Notes under the pieces: model-generated | Database searches by the model: none | The model's input: only the letters and a program-made list of their open reading frames with translations | Told to the model about the DNA's origin: nothing | Assembly (NCBI GenBank): GCA_040779345.1 | Contig: JBFONU010000002.1 | Span: 248,001 to 312,000 of the forward strand | DNA length: 64,000 nt | Source of the DNA: Thalassotalea_H sp040779345 | Lineage (GTDB): Bacteria > Pseudomonadota > Gammaproteobacteria > Enterobacterales > Alteromonadaceae | Reading direction: 5' to 3' | In this document: piece after piece, positions 1-7,730 of the stretch | Layout: each line of letters opens with the position of its first letter | How positions within the stretch are numbered: the first letter of the stretch is position 1 | Program-made: the position numbers and the translations under genes

Positions 1-51
1 ATATGCTAACTCAGGAGTCTGAGTTGAAGATGATAACCGGATTGAATAACC

Positions 52-777
52 TCACTGGCAATTCATGCGGTCAAATATCATTGATTTGTGCTGCTGATAG
101 GTACGTTTTAGTTTTTCAACGACTTCGGGGCTTGATTGACTATTGGCTGCTAAGTACATAGGTTGGCTTAACTCTTTTACCCTAAACAAGCGTTGCCAAG
201 GTTTTTGTTGTGCGCTATTTTTTTCAGGCGGCGCCAGGGTATTGTCTGAACTAAATATTAGATCTACTCGGCCTTTGTTTAACATGCCTTGTGTTTGCGT
301 GTGATCTTTAACGATGACTAAATTGTTACTTTTAACAAAACCTTTAGACAATAAAAAATTGGCGGTTAACTGGTTACGCTCTACCCCGATAACGTATGCT
401 TTTGCCTGTTCAAGGTTGCTCGCTTGTATATCGGTGCGCTCAGCTAATTTAAATAGTGCAATATTTAACGGACAAAGCGGCATTATCCACAGGTAGTCAT
501 TTTCGCGCTTCTCGGTGCGAACAAGTGAATAAATAAAAGTGTTGGGTGTTTCTAAAACCGTCTTTTCAGCTCTAAACCAAGGGTTTATTTGAATGTTATA
601 TTTGAGATCAGCTAACTGGAATAATCGCGCAACTTTTTCAGTGGCGACGCCGATAACTTGTTGTTCGTCAGATAAATAGCTGAAAGGCTGAAATTCTTCA
701 GTATAGACAGAATAAACTGATTCATTAGCCAGTATAGGACTAGTGATCAATATGAATAGGTAAAACCAATATTTCAA
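52..777 (-). CDS. Periplasmic substrate-binding protein (family 3 type)
   Basis: A 241-residue exported protein with a signal peptide at residues 1-18 (hydrophobic core, cleavage after PILA). The mature part opens with a YTEEFQPFSY segment, the usual first strand and ligand-contact loop of family 3 (amino-acid type) solute-binding proteins, and has the motif EKVARLF and the later GVERNQ and GRVDLIF segments expected of the two-lobe fold. It probably binds a small polar ligand in the periplasm. No permease or ATPase gene lies beside it, so it may feed a distant transporter or act as a sensor; two similar orphans lie at 57.6-59.3 kb. The fold assignment is from pattern recognition; the ligand is unknown. 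Confidence 0.75.
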   Translation of the reverse strand: MKYWFYLFILITSPILANESVYSVYTEEFQPFSYLSDEQQVIGVATEKVARLFQLADLKYNIQINPWFRAEKTVLETPNTFIYSLVRTEKRENDYLWIMPLCPLNIALFKLAERTDIQASNLEQAKAYVIGVERNQLTANFLLSKGFVKSNNLVIVKDHTQTQGMLNKGRVDLIFSSDNTLAPPEKNSAQQKPWQRLFRVKELSQPMYLAANSQSSPEVVEKLKRTYQQHKSMIFDRMNCQ

Positions 778-934
778 GAGAAAACCTTACAGACAAACGA
801 CAAAAGTTTTATATCTTATCAATAGCCATATTATAGCGATATAAAGCGTAATTGTCAGTGTTGGTAACGCTGGTACCTATTATTGTATGGCTTAGCTATG
901 AATATCAGTCCTTGTTGTTACTCAAATACTCATC

Positions 935-962
935 AAAAAAAAGGAAGCAATGCTTCCTTTTT
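935..962 (-). terminator. Rho-independent terminator of the S9 peptidase gene
   Basis: An almost perfect palindrome (left arm AAAAGGAAGCA at 939-949, right arm TGCTTCCTTTT at 951-961) is followed on the minus strand by a run of T. It lies just past the stop codon of the S9 peptidase gene. The A-run and T-run on opposite sides mean it could also stop transcription from the other direction. Confidence 0.75.
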
Positions 963-989
963 AATTCGTTACTTTTTAATTCGTTACTT
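961..989. repeat. 14-bp tandem duplication over the S9 stop codon
   Basis: The 14-mer TTAATTCGTTACTT occurs at 961-974 and again at 976-989. The period is 15 bp, so the duplicated stop codon is in the same reading frame 15 bp downstream of the first, giving tandem in-frame stops. Confidence 0.8.
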
Positions 990-3266
990 AAGGGTCTCAA
1001 ATGAAAACTCTTTAGGAGGTGTCGCACCTAGTAAATGTTCGACAAAATAATCCCAACGCTTGCGCATCATAAATGGCTCTCTCGCAAAGCCGTGTCCACG
1101 ATTTGGTAGCATGATCATATCAAAGTCTTTATTTGCTTCTATCAGTGCCTCTACTACCGCTAAGGTATTATTAGGGTGAACATTAGTATCGGTTGTTCCA
1201 TGGGCAATCAACAACTTACCTTTGAGATTTTTTGCAATTAATTGATTTGCTTGGCTGTCATAATTACTTGAATTATCTTCACCTTTGACTTCTAGGCCAT
1301 GGTACTTTTCACCCCATTCATCGGCATAATTACGGTTGTCATGATTACCGGCTTGAGAAACCGCGACACTGTAAAAATCTGGGTAAAGAAGTAGTGCACG
1401 TGTTGAAGCAAAACCGCCACCAGAATGTCCCCAAATGCCGACTTTTGAATCATCAATCCAACTATATTTTTGCGCGAGTTGCTTAATCGCCGATACTTGA
1501 TCAGGAATACCGCTATCACCCATGTTGCCATAATAAAACTCATGGAAGCTTTTTGAGCGTCCAGGTGTGCCTAATGCATCAATTTCAATGACAATAAAGC
1601 CCAGTTCAGCAATGGCTTGGTTATCGCCACGCGCACTTCTAAAATGGCGTCCACGAATACTGCCTACTTGCGGGCCAGGATATAAATAATTAACGACCGG
1701 ATAAGATTTATTTTTATCAAAATTTGTCGGCTTATACATTAAGCCGTGAATATCATGTTTGCCATTTCTGTCTTTAACAATAAACGGATGCGGCGCTTGC
1801 CAGCCTGATTTTTCTAGCTCACTAATATCCATGGTTTCAACTAAAAAGCCTTTACCGTTTTTGGTATTGCGAAGGTAGCTTTTTTCAGCTTGATTGTACG
1901 TGGAGACACGATCTAAAAAGTGTTCACCATTCTCAGATAACGTAATACGGTGATGTTGTTGCTCAGGCGTTAATAACGTTAAGTCAGAGCCGTCTTTGTT
2001 GACACTATAAAGATAATGGAAGTATGGGTCGCCGCCTTCTTTACCTGCACCGGTGAAAATGAGTTTTCCGGTTTCATGATTAACATTTAATAATGATATT
2101 ACCGTCCAGTCGCCCTGTGTTATTTGCTGTTTTACTTTACCTGTTTGGCTATCTATTAAGTAAAAGTGTCCCCAATCTGAGCGTTGAGAGAACCAAATTA
2201 CTTCATTTGTCTTTTCTAAATAGTGCCAACTGATCCCCTGTACGCCGGACTCAAAAAATGACTCTTCAGTTTCAGTAAATATCGTTTTTACTTTACCTGT
2301 GGTGGCATCTGCCAGGCGAAAGGTTGCTTTTTTATGATCTCGTGACGATGAAACAAAGGCAAAGTGAGAGCTATCTTCTGCCCAATCAATGTCTAATAAG
2401 CTTCCATCACGGCCAGCGACCTGATCTGTTATCGTTGAACGATGATCGTCGGGTGCCATATCCAGAGGGATCACCTTGGCATTATCTACATCAATAACAA
2501 CCCGATGAATTTTAAAAATATGTTCATCACCCGGTAAAGGATACTTCCATACGTCAATTTTAGGGTGACCAACGGCGGTTGATACAATACCCATTTCGCC
2601 AACGTTACGACCGTCGTGTTTAAAGGTGGTTAATTTACTTGAATCAGGCGACCACTTTACTACAGGTGTTGAACGACGTAACCAACCAGAGTTATTGGTT
2701 GCATAGCCAAAATCTTCAATACCATCGGTGGTTAATTGAGTTTTTACATCACTGGCTAAGTCACGCACCCATAAATTATTGTCTTTGATAAAAACGGCAC
2801 GTTTACCATTAGGTGAAATCAACTCATGGGATTTTTTTGTTAATTTATCAAGCTGACATAAGTAGTTGCTTAGGTTGCACTGATATTTCTTTCCTTTGAT
2901 AGAAAGTGATAATTGATCTTCTGCTGTAAACTTTACCGACATAAAAGGCAGTTTATTTTGATTAACATCACTTTCTGTAATACGCGCTAACGATTCAGCA
3001 AGTTTTTGATGGTCAAAAGCGAGTGATTTTTTTTGGGTTTGGCTATTCACAAGATAAAAACGATTTCCATCACTCGTATGGCTGCGATAAATCAATGCGT
3101 TGTTATCTGACCAAGTAGGGTAGTCAGTTGTCCCGGTCACTAATTTTGCGGTTGTCGCCGATAATTGCTGTTCTGCTTGTTGGTAGTCGGCCTGAGTTAA
3201 ATGCTCCGCTTGCGCGAAGCTAGCTGATAATGCTGCTATTGCAGTCATTGAGAGTAGTTTCTTCAT
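984..3266 (-). CDS. S9 family prolyl peptidase (dipeptidyl-peptidase IV-like)
   Basis: A 760-residue exported serine peptidase. Residues 1-20 form a signal peptide (ASFAQA then EH). Residues about 40-500 form the DPP IV-type beta-propeller, and the C-terminal 230 residues an alpha/beta-hydrolase domain. The catalytic triad is visible: Ser615 in GHSGGG, Asp693 in TTDTNVH and His725 in NRGHGF. The family removes dipeptides from the N-terminus of peptides with Pro or Ala in second position, fitting extracellular protein use in a marine heterotroph. The start ATG follows an AAAGGG ribosome binding site. It is transcribed alone, with a terminator just past the stop. Assignment to S9 is firm; the exact specificity is inferred. 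Confidence 0.92.
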   Translation of the reverse strand: MKKLLSMTAIAALSASFAQAEHLTQADYQQAEQQLSATTAKLVTGTTDYPTWSDNNALIYRSHTSDGNRFYLVNSQTQKKSLAFDHQKLAESLARITESDVNQNKLPFMSVKFTAEDQLSLSIKGKKYQCNLSNYLCQLDKLTKKSHELISPNGKRAVFIKDNNLWVRDLASDVKTQLTTDGIEDFGYATNNSGWLRRSTPVVKWSPDSSKLTTFKHDGRNVGEMGIVSTAVGHPKIDVWKYPLPGDEHIFKIHRVVIDVDNAKVIPLDMAPDDHRSTITDQVAGRDGSLLDIDWAEDSSHFAFVSSSRDHKKATFRLADATTGKVKTIFTETEESFFESGVQGISWHYLEKTNEVIWFSQRSDWGHFYLIDSQTGKVKQQITQGDWTVISLLNVNHETGKLIFTGAGKEGGDPYFHYLYSVNKDGSDLTLLTPEQQHHRITLSENGEHFLDRVSTYNQAEKSYLRNTKNGKGFLVETMDISELEKSGWQAPHPFIVKDRNGKHDIHGLMYKPTNFDKNKSYPVVNYLYPGPQVGSIRGRHFRSARGDNQAIAELGFIVIEIDALGTPGRSKSFHEFYYGNMGDSGIPDQVSAIKQLAQKYSWIDDSKVGIWGHSGGGFASTRALLLYPDFYSVAVSQAGNHDNRNYADEWGEKYHGLEVKGEDNSSNYDSQANQLIAKNLKGKLLIAHGTTDTNVHPNNTLAVVEALIEANKDFDMIMLPNRGHGFAREPFMMRKRWDYFVEHLLGATPPKEFSFETLK

Positions 3267-3448
3267 AAAAACCCTTTATTTTTATAATTGCTAATATCAT
3301 ATCAGCTATTAATAAACGATGGCAGACCCTAGCATAAACTCATCGACTTGCTTAATACGCTTACGTTGAATGAACGTATTCTTGAGATGAATCCTTAAAT
3401 AGGGCTTTGATAGGCTACGACTAAAGTCTATGCAATAAACATTGAACT

Positions 3449-3464
3449 TTAGACTTAGGTCTAA
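3449..3464. promoter_or_regulatory. Inverted repeat, possible operator of the porin gene
   Basis: TTAGAC-ttag-GTCTAA is a 6-bp-arm inverted repeat about 120 bp upstream of the porin start. A related GACT-aa-AGTC lies 25-30 bp further upstream. The spacing fits a regulator site, but no regulator can be named. Confidence 0.3.
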
Positions 3465-3518
3465 TTCCTAAATACTCGATAACTCTCTACCGTAATAACC
3501 ATAAAAATAATAGGCATA

Positions 3519-3559
3519 AAAAAAAGTAGCCAAAGGATGACTTATTCCTTCTTAGGCTA
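3519..3559 (-). other. Hairpin in the porin leader, terminator-like on the minus strand
   Basis: Arms TAGCC-AAAGGA and TCCTT-CTT-AGGCTA form an imperfect hairpin at 3527-3559. Read on the minus strand it is followed by eight T, the layout of a Rho-independent terminator facing the S9 peptidase gene; read on the plus strand it sits in the 5' leader of the porin mRNA about 30 nt before the start codon. Confidence 0.4.
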
Positions 3560-3585
3560 ATAAAAAAAACTACGGGGAAAGTAAT

Positions 3586-4644
3586 ATGTTCAACAGTAAA
3601 AAAAGCCTTTTGGCGACAAGTTTATTGGCATTAGCAGGCGCTGCTAATGCTGGCTATGAAATAAAAGTCAATGATACCGACACCATCACTTTTGGTGGTT
3701 ATATTCAAGGTGATGTGCGTTATATTAATGGTGATGTTTCATCGCCATTAACAAATGATGATTTTTGGATTGGTCACGTAGCGAAAGAAGAAATTTCTAA
3801 TACTCGTTTTCATGCCGACTCTACACGCTTTAATACCAAGTATGTCAGCGGTGATATTACCGGTTTTATTGAGTTTGATTTATTTGGTGGTGGCGGTAAT
3901 GAAAAATTAACGAATTCAAGACATCCGCGTTTACGTCATGCATTTATTAAATATAAAAACTGGACTGTGGGTCAAACCTGGTCAACGTTTGTTAACACCA
4001 GTGCGATTGCTGAAGGGGCTGATTTTGGCGGTCCATTGGTGGCTTCTGCATTTATTCGTCAAGACCAAATTCGCTACACTAATGGTGGCTTCCAAGTGTC
4101 TATCGAGAACCCTGAATCATACGGTGGTTACGTAGGTACAGGTGGTTATGGTTCAAAAGATTCAATACCTGATGTTGTTGGTAAATATACCTTTAAAGGT
4201 GATTGGGGTAATGTCTCTATTGCTGCCGTTGCTAAGCAGTTAGAAACTAAAATGGGCGAGTCAGAGTCTGCGTTAGGTTACGGTATTGCTGGTCGTATTA
4301 AAACCGTAGGTAAAGATGATTTCCGCTTTCAATTACACGGTGGTAACACGGGGCGTTACGTAGGTGCAGCCGTTGCAACTGATTTAGTGGGTGAAGAAGT
4401 TGAAGAAACCACCTCAATTTTAGTGTCGTACCGTCATTTCTGGACTGAAGATTTACGTTCAAACTTTTTCTACGGAAATACAGAAACAGATGAATCAAAT
4501 AGAGATCGCACCCATTGGGGTGTTAATGTTTTCAAAGCGGTAACGCCAAAGCTTTCTTACGGGGTTGAGTTTGGTAACTTTGACGCTAAAGAATTAGATG
4601 CCGATTCTAACTATGCACAACTTTCTGTGAAGTATGTTTTATAG
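3586..4644 (+). CDS. Outer-membrane porin (DcaP-like)
   Basis: A 352-residue beta-barrel protein. Residues 1-22 are a signal peptide ending ANA. The mature part starts with a DTDTITFGGYIQGDVRY segment, the usual first strand of DcaP/Gram-negative porin-like barrels, and continues with alternating polar/hydrophobic strands and glycine-rich turns. The last residues, AQLSVKYVL, end in an aromatic-containing strand as recognised by the barrel assembly machinery, although the final residue is Leu rather than Phe. The start ATG has a strong GGGGAAAG ribosome binding site. A clear terminator follows. It probably passes small anionic or hydrophilic solutes across the outer membrane; the substrate is not visible from the sequence. 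Confidence 0.85.
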   Translation: MFNSKKSLLATSLLALAGAANAGYEIKVNDTDTITFGGYIQGDVRYINGDVSSPLTNDDFWIGHVAKEEISNTRFHADSTRFNTKYVSGDITGFIEFDLFGGGGNEKLTNSRHPRLRHAFIKYKNWTVGQTWSTFVNTSAIAEGADFGGPLVASAFIRQDQIRYTNGGFQVSIENPESYGGYVGTGGYGSKDSIPDVVGKYTFKGDWGNVSIAAVAKQLETKMGESESALGYGIAGRIKTVGKDDFRFQLHGGNTGRYVGAAVATDLVGEEVEETTSILVSYRHFWTEDLRSNFFYGNTETDESNRDRTHWGVNVFKAVTPKLSYGVEFGNFDAKELDADSNYAQLSVKYVL

Positions 4645-4703
4645 TAACAACTTCATCGACACACTCTTGCGTTAGTTAACCTCGATATTTTGGGGTTATT
4701 TAT

Positions 4704-4729
4704 GGGGAAGCTTTGGCTTCCCCTTTTTT
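4704..4729 (+). terminator. Rho-independent terminator of the porin gene
   Basis: A perfect stem GGGGAAGC / GCTTCCCC (4704-4711 and 4716-4723) with a TTTG loop is followed by six T. It lies 60 bp past the porin stop codon. Confidence 0.9.
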
Positions 4730-4730
4730 A

Positions 4731-4938
4731 TGTACAGGATGTACGGTATATCGCGGTCACATGGATGTGAAAGAGCGTGTATGTACAGGATGTACGGTAT
4801 ATCGCGGTCACATGGATGTGAAAGAGCGTGTATGTACAGGATGTACGGTCAGGTTTTAGTTTCAGACAAAACCTAAGTACCTACATCCTTTAGGCAATAT
4901 CGCGGTCACATGGATGTGAAAGAGCGTGTATGTACAGA
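4731..4938. repeat. Tandem array of a 51-bp intergenic repeat with one 98-bp long form
   Basis: Units begin TGTACAGGATGTACGGT at 4731, 4782 and 4833, and a partial TGTACAG at 4931. The first two periods are exactly 51 bp and essentially identical. The third is 98 bp because about 47 bp (roughly 4850-4896) sits between the GTACGGT and ATATCGCGG halves. The extra piece contains two small inverted repeats (AGGTTTT/AAAACCT and CCTAA/TTAGG). Every unit carries CACAT-gg-ATGTG, a short palindrome. The layout looks like a dispersed intergenic element of which the 98-bp form may be the complete version and the 51-bp units deletion forms. There are no unique spacers, so it is not a CRISPR array. Confidence 0.9.
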
Positions 4939-5006
4939 ATACGTTTAGACTGTAGCTTTAAAAAAACGACGTAATGTACATACACTTATTATGCTTATAA
5001 ATTGCT

Positions 5007-7346
5007 CTATTTCTTCAATTTCGCAAAAGCATCGGCAAAGGCGTTACCCATAGCGCCATTCTCAACTGGTTTAGGCTTGTTAGTACGAGCTTGTTTTTGG
5101 GGTTTACCTTGGCTTTTAGTCGGTTGTTGATAGTTTTTAGTTTGTTTGGTCTGCGGCTTCGTTGGTTTTTGATCAATGCTGTCATTTAAGCGCATCGTTA
5201 AACTAATACGTTTTCGCTCTGCATCAACTTCAATCACTTTTACTTTAACAATTTCACCCGCTTTAACAATTTCATGTGGGTCACTAACAAATTTATCCGT
5301 CAGTGAAGAAATATGTACCAAACCGTCTTGATGAACGCCTAAATCGACAAAAGCACCAAAATTTGCCACGTTAGAAATGACCCCTTCAAGGATCATCCCT
5401 ACCTTTAAATCGTGGATAGTATTTACCCCTTCTTTAAATTGTGCGGTTTTGAATTCGGGGCGAGGATCTCGACCGGGCTTTTCTAATTCATTAATAATGT
5501 CTTTGATGGTTAATTCACCAAAGTTATCATCGGTAATATCATTGATAACTAATTGGCTCAGTTGCTTTTTATTGCCAATGAGTGTACTGATGTCACTGTT
5601 TAATGATGAAATGATTTTTTTAACCACTGGATAAGTTTCTGGATGTACGCCTGAACTATCAAGCGGATTATCGCCATTAGATATACGCAAGAAACCAGCG
5701 GCTTGTTCAAACGCTTTTGGCCCAAGGCGGGCAACTTTTTTCAGTTCATTACGGTTATTAAATCGACCATGCTGATCACGATAACTCACAACATTTTGTG
5801 CCATGGTTTTATTTAAGCCAGAAACTCGTGTTAATAGCGCTGCTGAGGCACTATTTAAATCAACACCGACGTTATTTACACAAATCTCAATGACATTATC
5901 AAGCATCTGACTTAATTGACTTTGGTTTACGTCATGTTGATATTGACCAACACCAATGGCTTTTGGATCAATTTTGACGAGTTCGGCTAAAGGGTCTTGT
6001 AAACGCCTTGCAATAGATACTGCTCCACGTAGTGAAACATCTAAATCAGGAAATTCGTTTGCTGCAAATTCTGACGCTGAATACACAGATGCGCCAGCTT
6101 CACTTACGAGCATTTTTTGTGGTTTATTTTTCTCTAATGTTTGAATGACTTCAGCAACTAATTTATCACTTTCGCGAGAGCCTGTACCATTGCCAATTGC
6201 AATCAGTTCAACTTTATATTGCTGGCATAAGTTAACTAATGTTCGTAACGATTTTTCCCAATGATTTTGTGGGGCATGAGGGAAAATTGTCGTGGTATGT
6301 AAAAGTTTACCAGTGGGATCTACAATTGCTAATTTACAACCAGTTCTTAGTCCTGGATCTAAACCTATAGTGGTTTTTGCACCTGCTGGCGCTGCCATTA
6401 ATAAGTCAGATAAGTTGGTAGCAAAAACCTTGATGGCTTCTGTTTCAGCACGTTCGCGTAATTGGCTGAGTAGTTCAGTTTCTAAACTAACACTTAATTT
6501 TGTTTTCCATGCTAAACGAATAGTTTTGTGAATAAATTTTGCAGCGCTTTGATCAGATAATCGAAAGTTATAGTGATCAACAATGAGCTGTTCACCACTC
6601 GAGTAGGCATTACTCTCGAGGTTTGGATCTACCGCCAAACTTAATTGTAATATTTTTTCATTGCGACCCCGAAACATCGCTAGTGCTCGATGAGAAGGTA
6701 CTTTCTTTAGCTGCTCAGAATATTCAAAATAATCTTTATACTTTATCCCTGCTTGTTGTTTGCCTTTGGCAACAACGCTGGTTAAATGAGCTTGATTAAA
6801 CATATGTTGCCGTAATTTTTGTAATAAATTGGCATCTTCAGCAAATCGTTCAATGATAATATAACTCGCACCATCAAGTACCGATTGTGCATCACTGAAC
6901 CCCGCGTCTTTATTGATAAAGGCAAGGGCTTCTTTCTCGGGTGATAATTGCCAGTTGTTGTATAAATTATTGGCGAGTGGCTCTATGCCCGCTTCAATAG
7001 CAATTTGCCCTTTGGTACGCCTTTTGGGGCGGTAAGGTAAGTATAAATCTTCAAGGCGGGTTTTATTATCCGTGTTATTTATGTCATTTTTAAGCGACTC
7101 AGTTAACTTACCTTGCTGCTCTATGCTGGTTAAAATAACGTGTTTTCGGTCAGCTAAATCACGTAAATAACGTAAACGTTGTTCAAGGTGCCTTAAGTGA
7201 TTATCGTCTAAACCTTGAGTCGCCTCTTTTCTATAGCGTGCAATAAAGGGGACGGTAGCACCATTATCAAGCAACTCAATTGCGGTGTTAATTTGTGTAG
7301 TCGCAACACTTAATTCTTGCGCTATTTGTTCGGCAATTGATGTCAT
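5007..7346 (-). CDS. tex: Tex family RNA-binding transcription accessory protein
   Basis: A 779-residue protein of usual Tex length. It has the N-terminal helical Tex region with VPFIARYRKE and LEDLYLPYRPKRR, a YqgF/RNase H-like domain (TTIGLDPGLRTGCKLA), a helix-hairpin-helix region (SASAALLTRVSGL) and a C-terminal S1 RNA-binding domain at about 648-722. A Lys/Gln-rich basic tail of about 40 residues precedes a final FADAFAKLKK. Tex binds RNA and associates with transcription. The ATG at 7346 is preferred (AGG nine bases upstream); a GTG two codons earlier is possible. In many gammaproteobacteria tex lies next to greB; here two secreted-enzyme genes lie between them. Confidence 0.95.
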   Translation of the reverse strand: MTSIAEQIAQELSVATTQINTAIELLDNGATVPFIARYRKEATQGLDDNHLRHLEQRLRYLRDLADRKHVILTSIEQQGKLTESLKNDINNTDNKTRLEDLYLPYRPKRRTKGQIAIEAGIEPLANNLYNNWQLSPEKEALAFINKDAGFSDAQSVLDGASYIIIERFAEDANLLQKLRQHMFNQAHLTSVVAKGKQQAGIKYKDYFEYSEQLKKVPSHRALAMFRGRNEKILQLSLAVDPNLESNAYSSGEQLIVDHYNFRLSDQSAAKFIHKTIRLAWKTKLSVSLETELLSQLRERAETEAIKVFATNLSDLLMAAPAGAKTTIGLDPGLRTGCKLAIVDPTGKLLHTTTIFPHAPQNHWEKSLRTLVNLCQQYKVELIAIGNGTGSRESDKLVAEVIQTLEKNKPQKMLVSEAGASVYSASEFAANEFPDLDVSLRGAVSIARRLQDPLAELVKIDPKAIGVGQYQHDVNQSQLSQMLDNVIEICVNNVGVDLNSASAALLTRVSGLNKTMAQNVVSYRDQHGRFNNRNELKKVARLGPKAFEQAAGFLRISNGDNPLDSSGVHPETYPVVKKIISSLNSDISTLIGNKKQLSQLVINDITDDNFGELTIKDIINELEKPGRDPRPEFKTAQFKEGVNTIHDLKVGMILEGVISNVANFGAFVDLGVHQDGLVHISSLTDKFVSDPHEIVKAGEIVKVKVIEVDAERKRISLTMRLNDSIDQKPTKPQTKQTKNYQQPTKSQGKPQKQARTNKPKPVENGAMGNAFADAFAKLKK

Positions 7347-7730
7347 TCTCACTAACCTATTAATAATATTTATAGCTGAAACATTGGGGCGAGATTAATA
7401 AAAACAAGCTAAAAAAACAGGAGATTTATTTCAACACTATCGGTTTATAAGTTATTAACAAATAGCTGAATAAATAGTGCATAAGGAGAAAAGAAGAAAC
7501 AGACCTTATTTAATTCACAGCTGACAAAGGCTTTTAACTCTTAAGAATATTTTAGCCGTATCTAAGCTAACGGTATTTTTCCACTCTTTTAATGTAATTC
7601 ATGGGCAAAGCCCATGGTATTCAATGAGAGGTGCCTTAATAAAGCTATATGCCTGAAAACGGTTATGCAGCTTTGTTAAATATTATCTCAAGTTAGGGGA
7701 ACATAATCGCTCCCCTATTTACTTTTGTCA
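7347..7730. other. Intergenic region upstream of tex
   Basis: This 384-bp stretch carries the tex promoter region and the 3' side of the chitinase gene. A 7-bp-arm hairpin CATGGGC-aaa-GCCCATG lies at 7600-7616, and an AGGGGAAC / GCTCCCCT stem with a G-U pair lies at 7695-7716, just past the chitinase stop codon, where it may act as a weak terminator without a T-run. No gene was recognised. Confidence 0.5.

Larger units (their letters stand above)
3267..3585. other. Divergent intergenic region, S9 peptidase / porin
   Basis: This 319-bp gap holds the promoters of two divergent genes. It contains an inverted repeat at 3449-3464 and a hairpin at 3527-3559, both listed separately. No further small gene is evident. 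Confidence 0.6.

Noticed and set aside
1..51. Hairpin AACTCAG-GAGT-CTGAGTT at 8-25 as a terminator
   Set aside because: It lies past the first binding-protein gene but has a short stem and no T-run; the left context is cut off.
4731..4938. CRISPR array
   Set aside because: The units are directly adjacent and identical along their whole length; there are no unique spacers and no cas genes.
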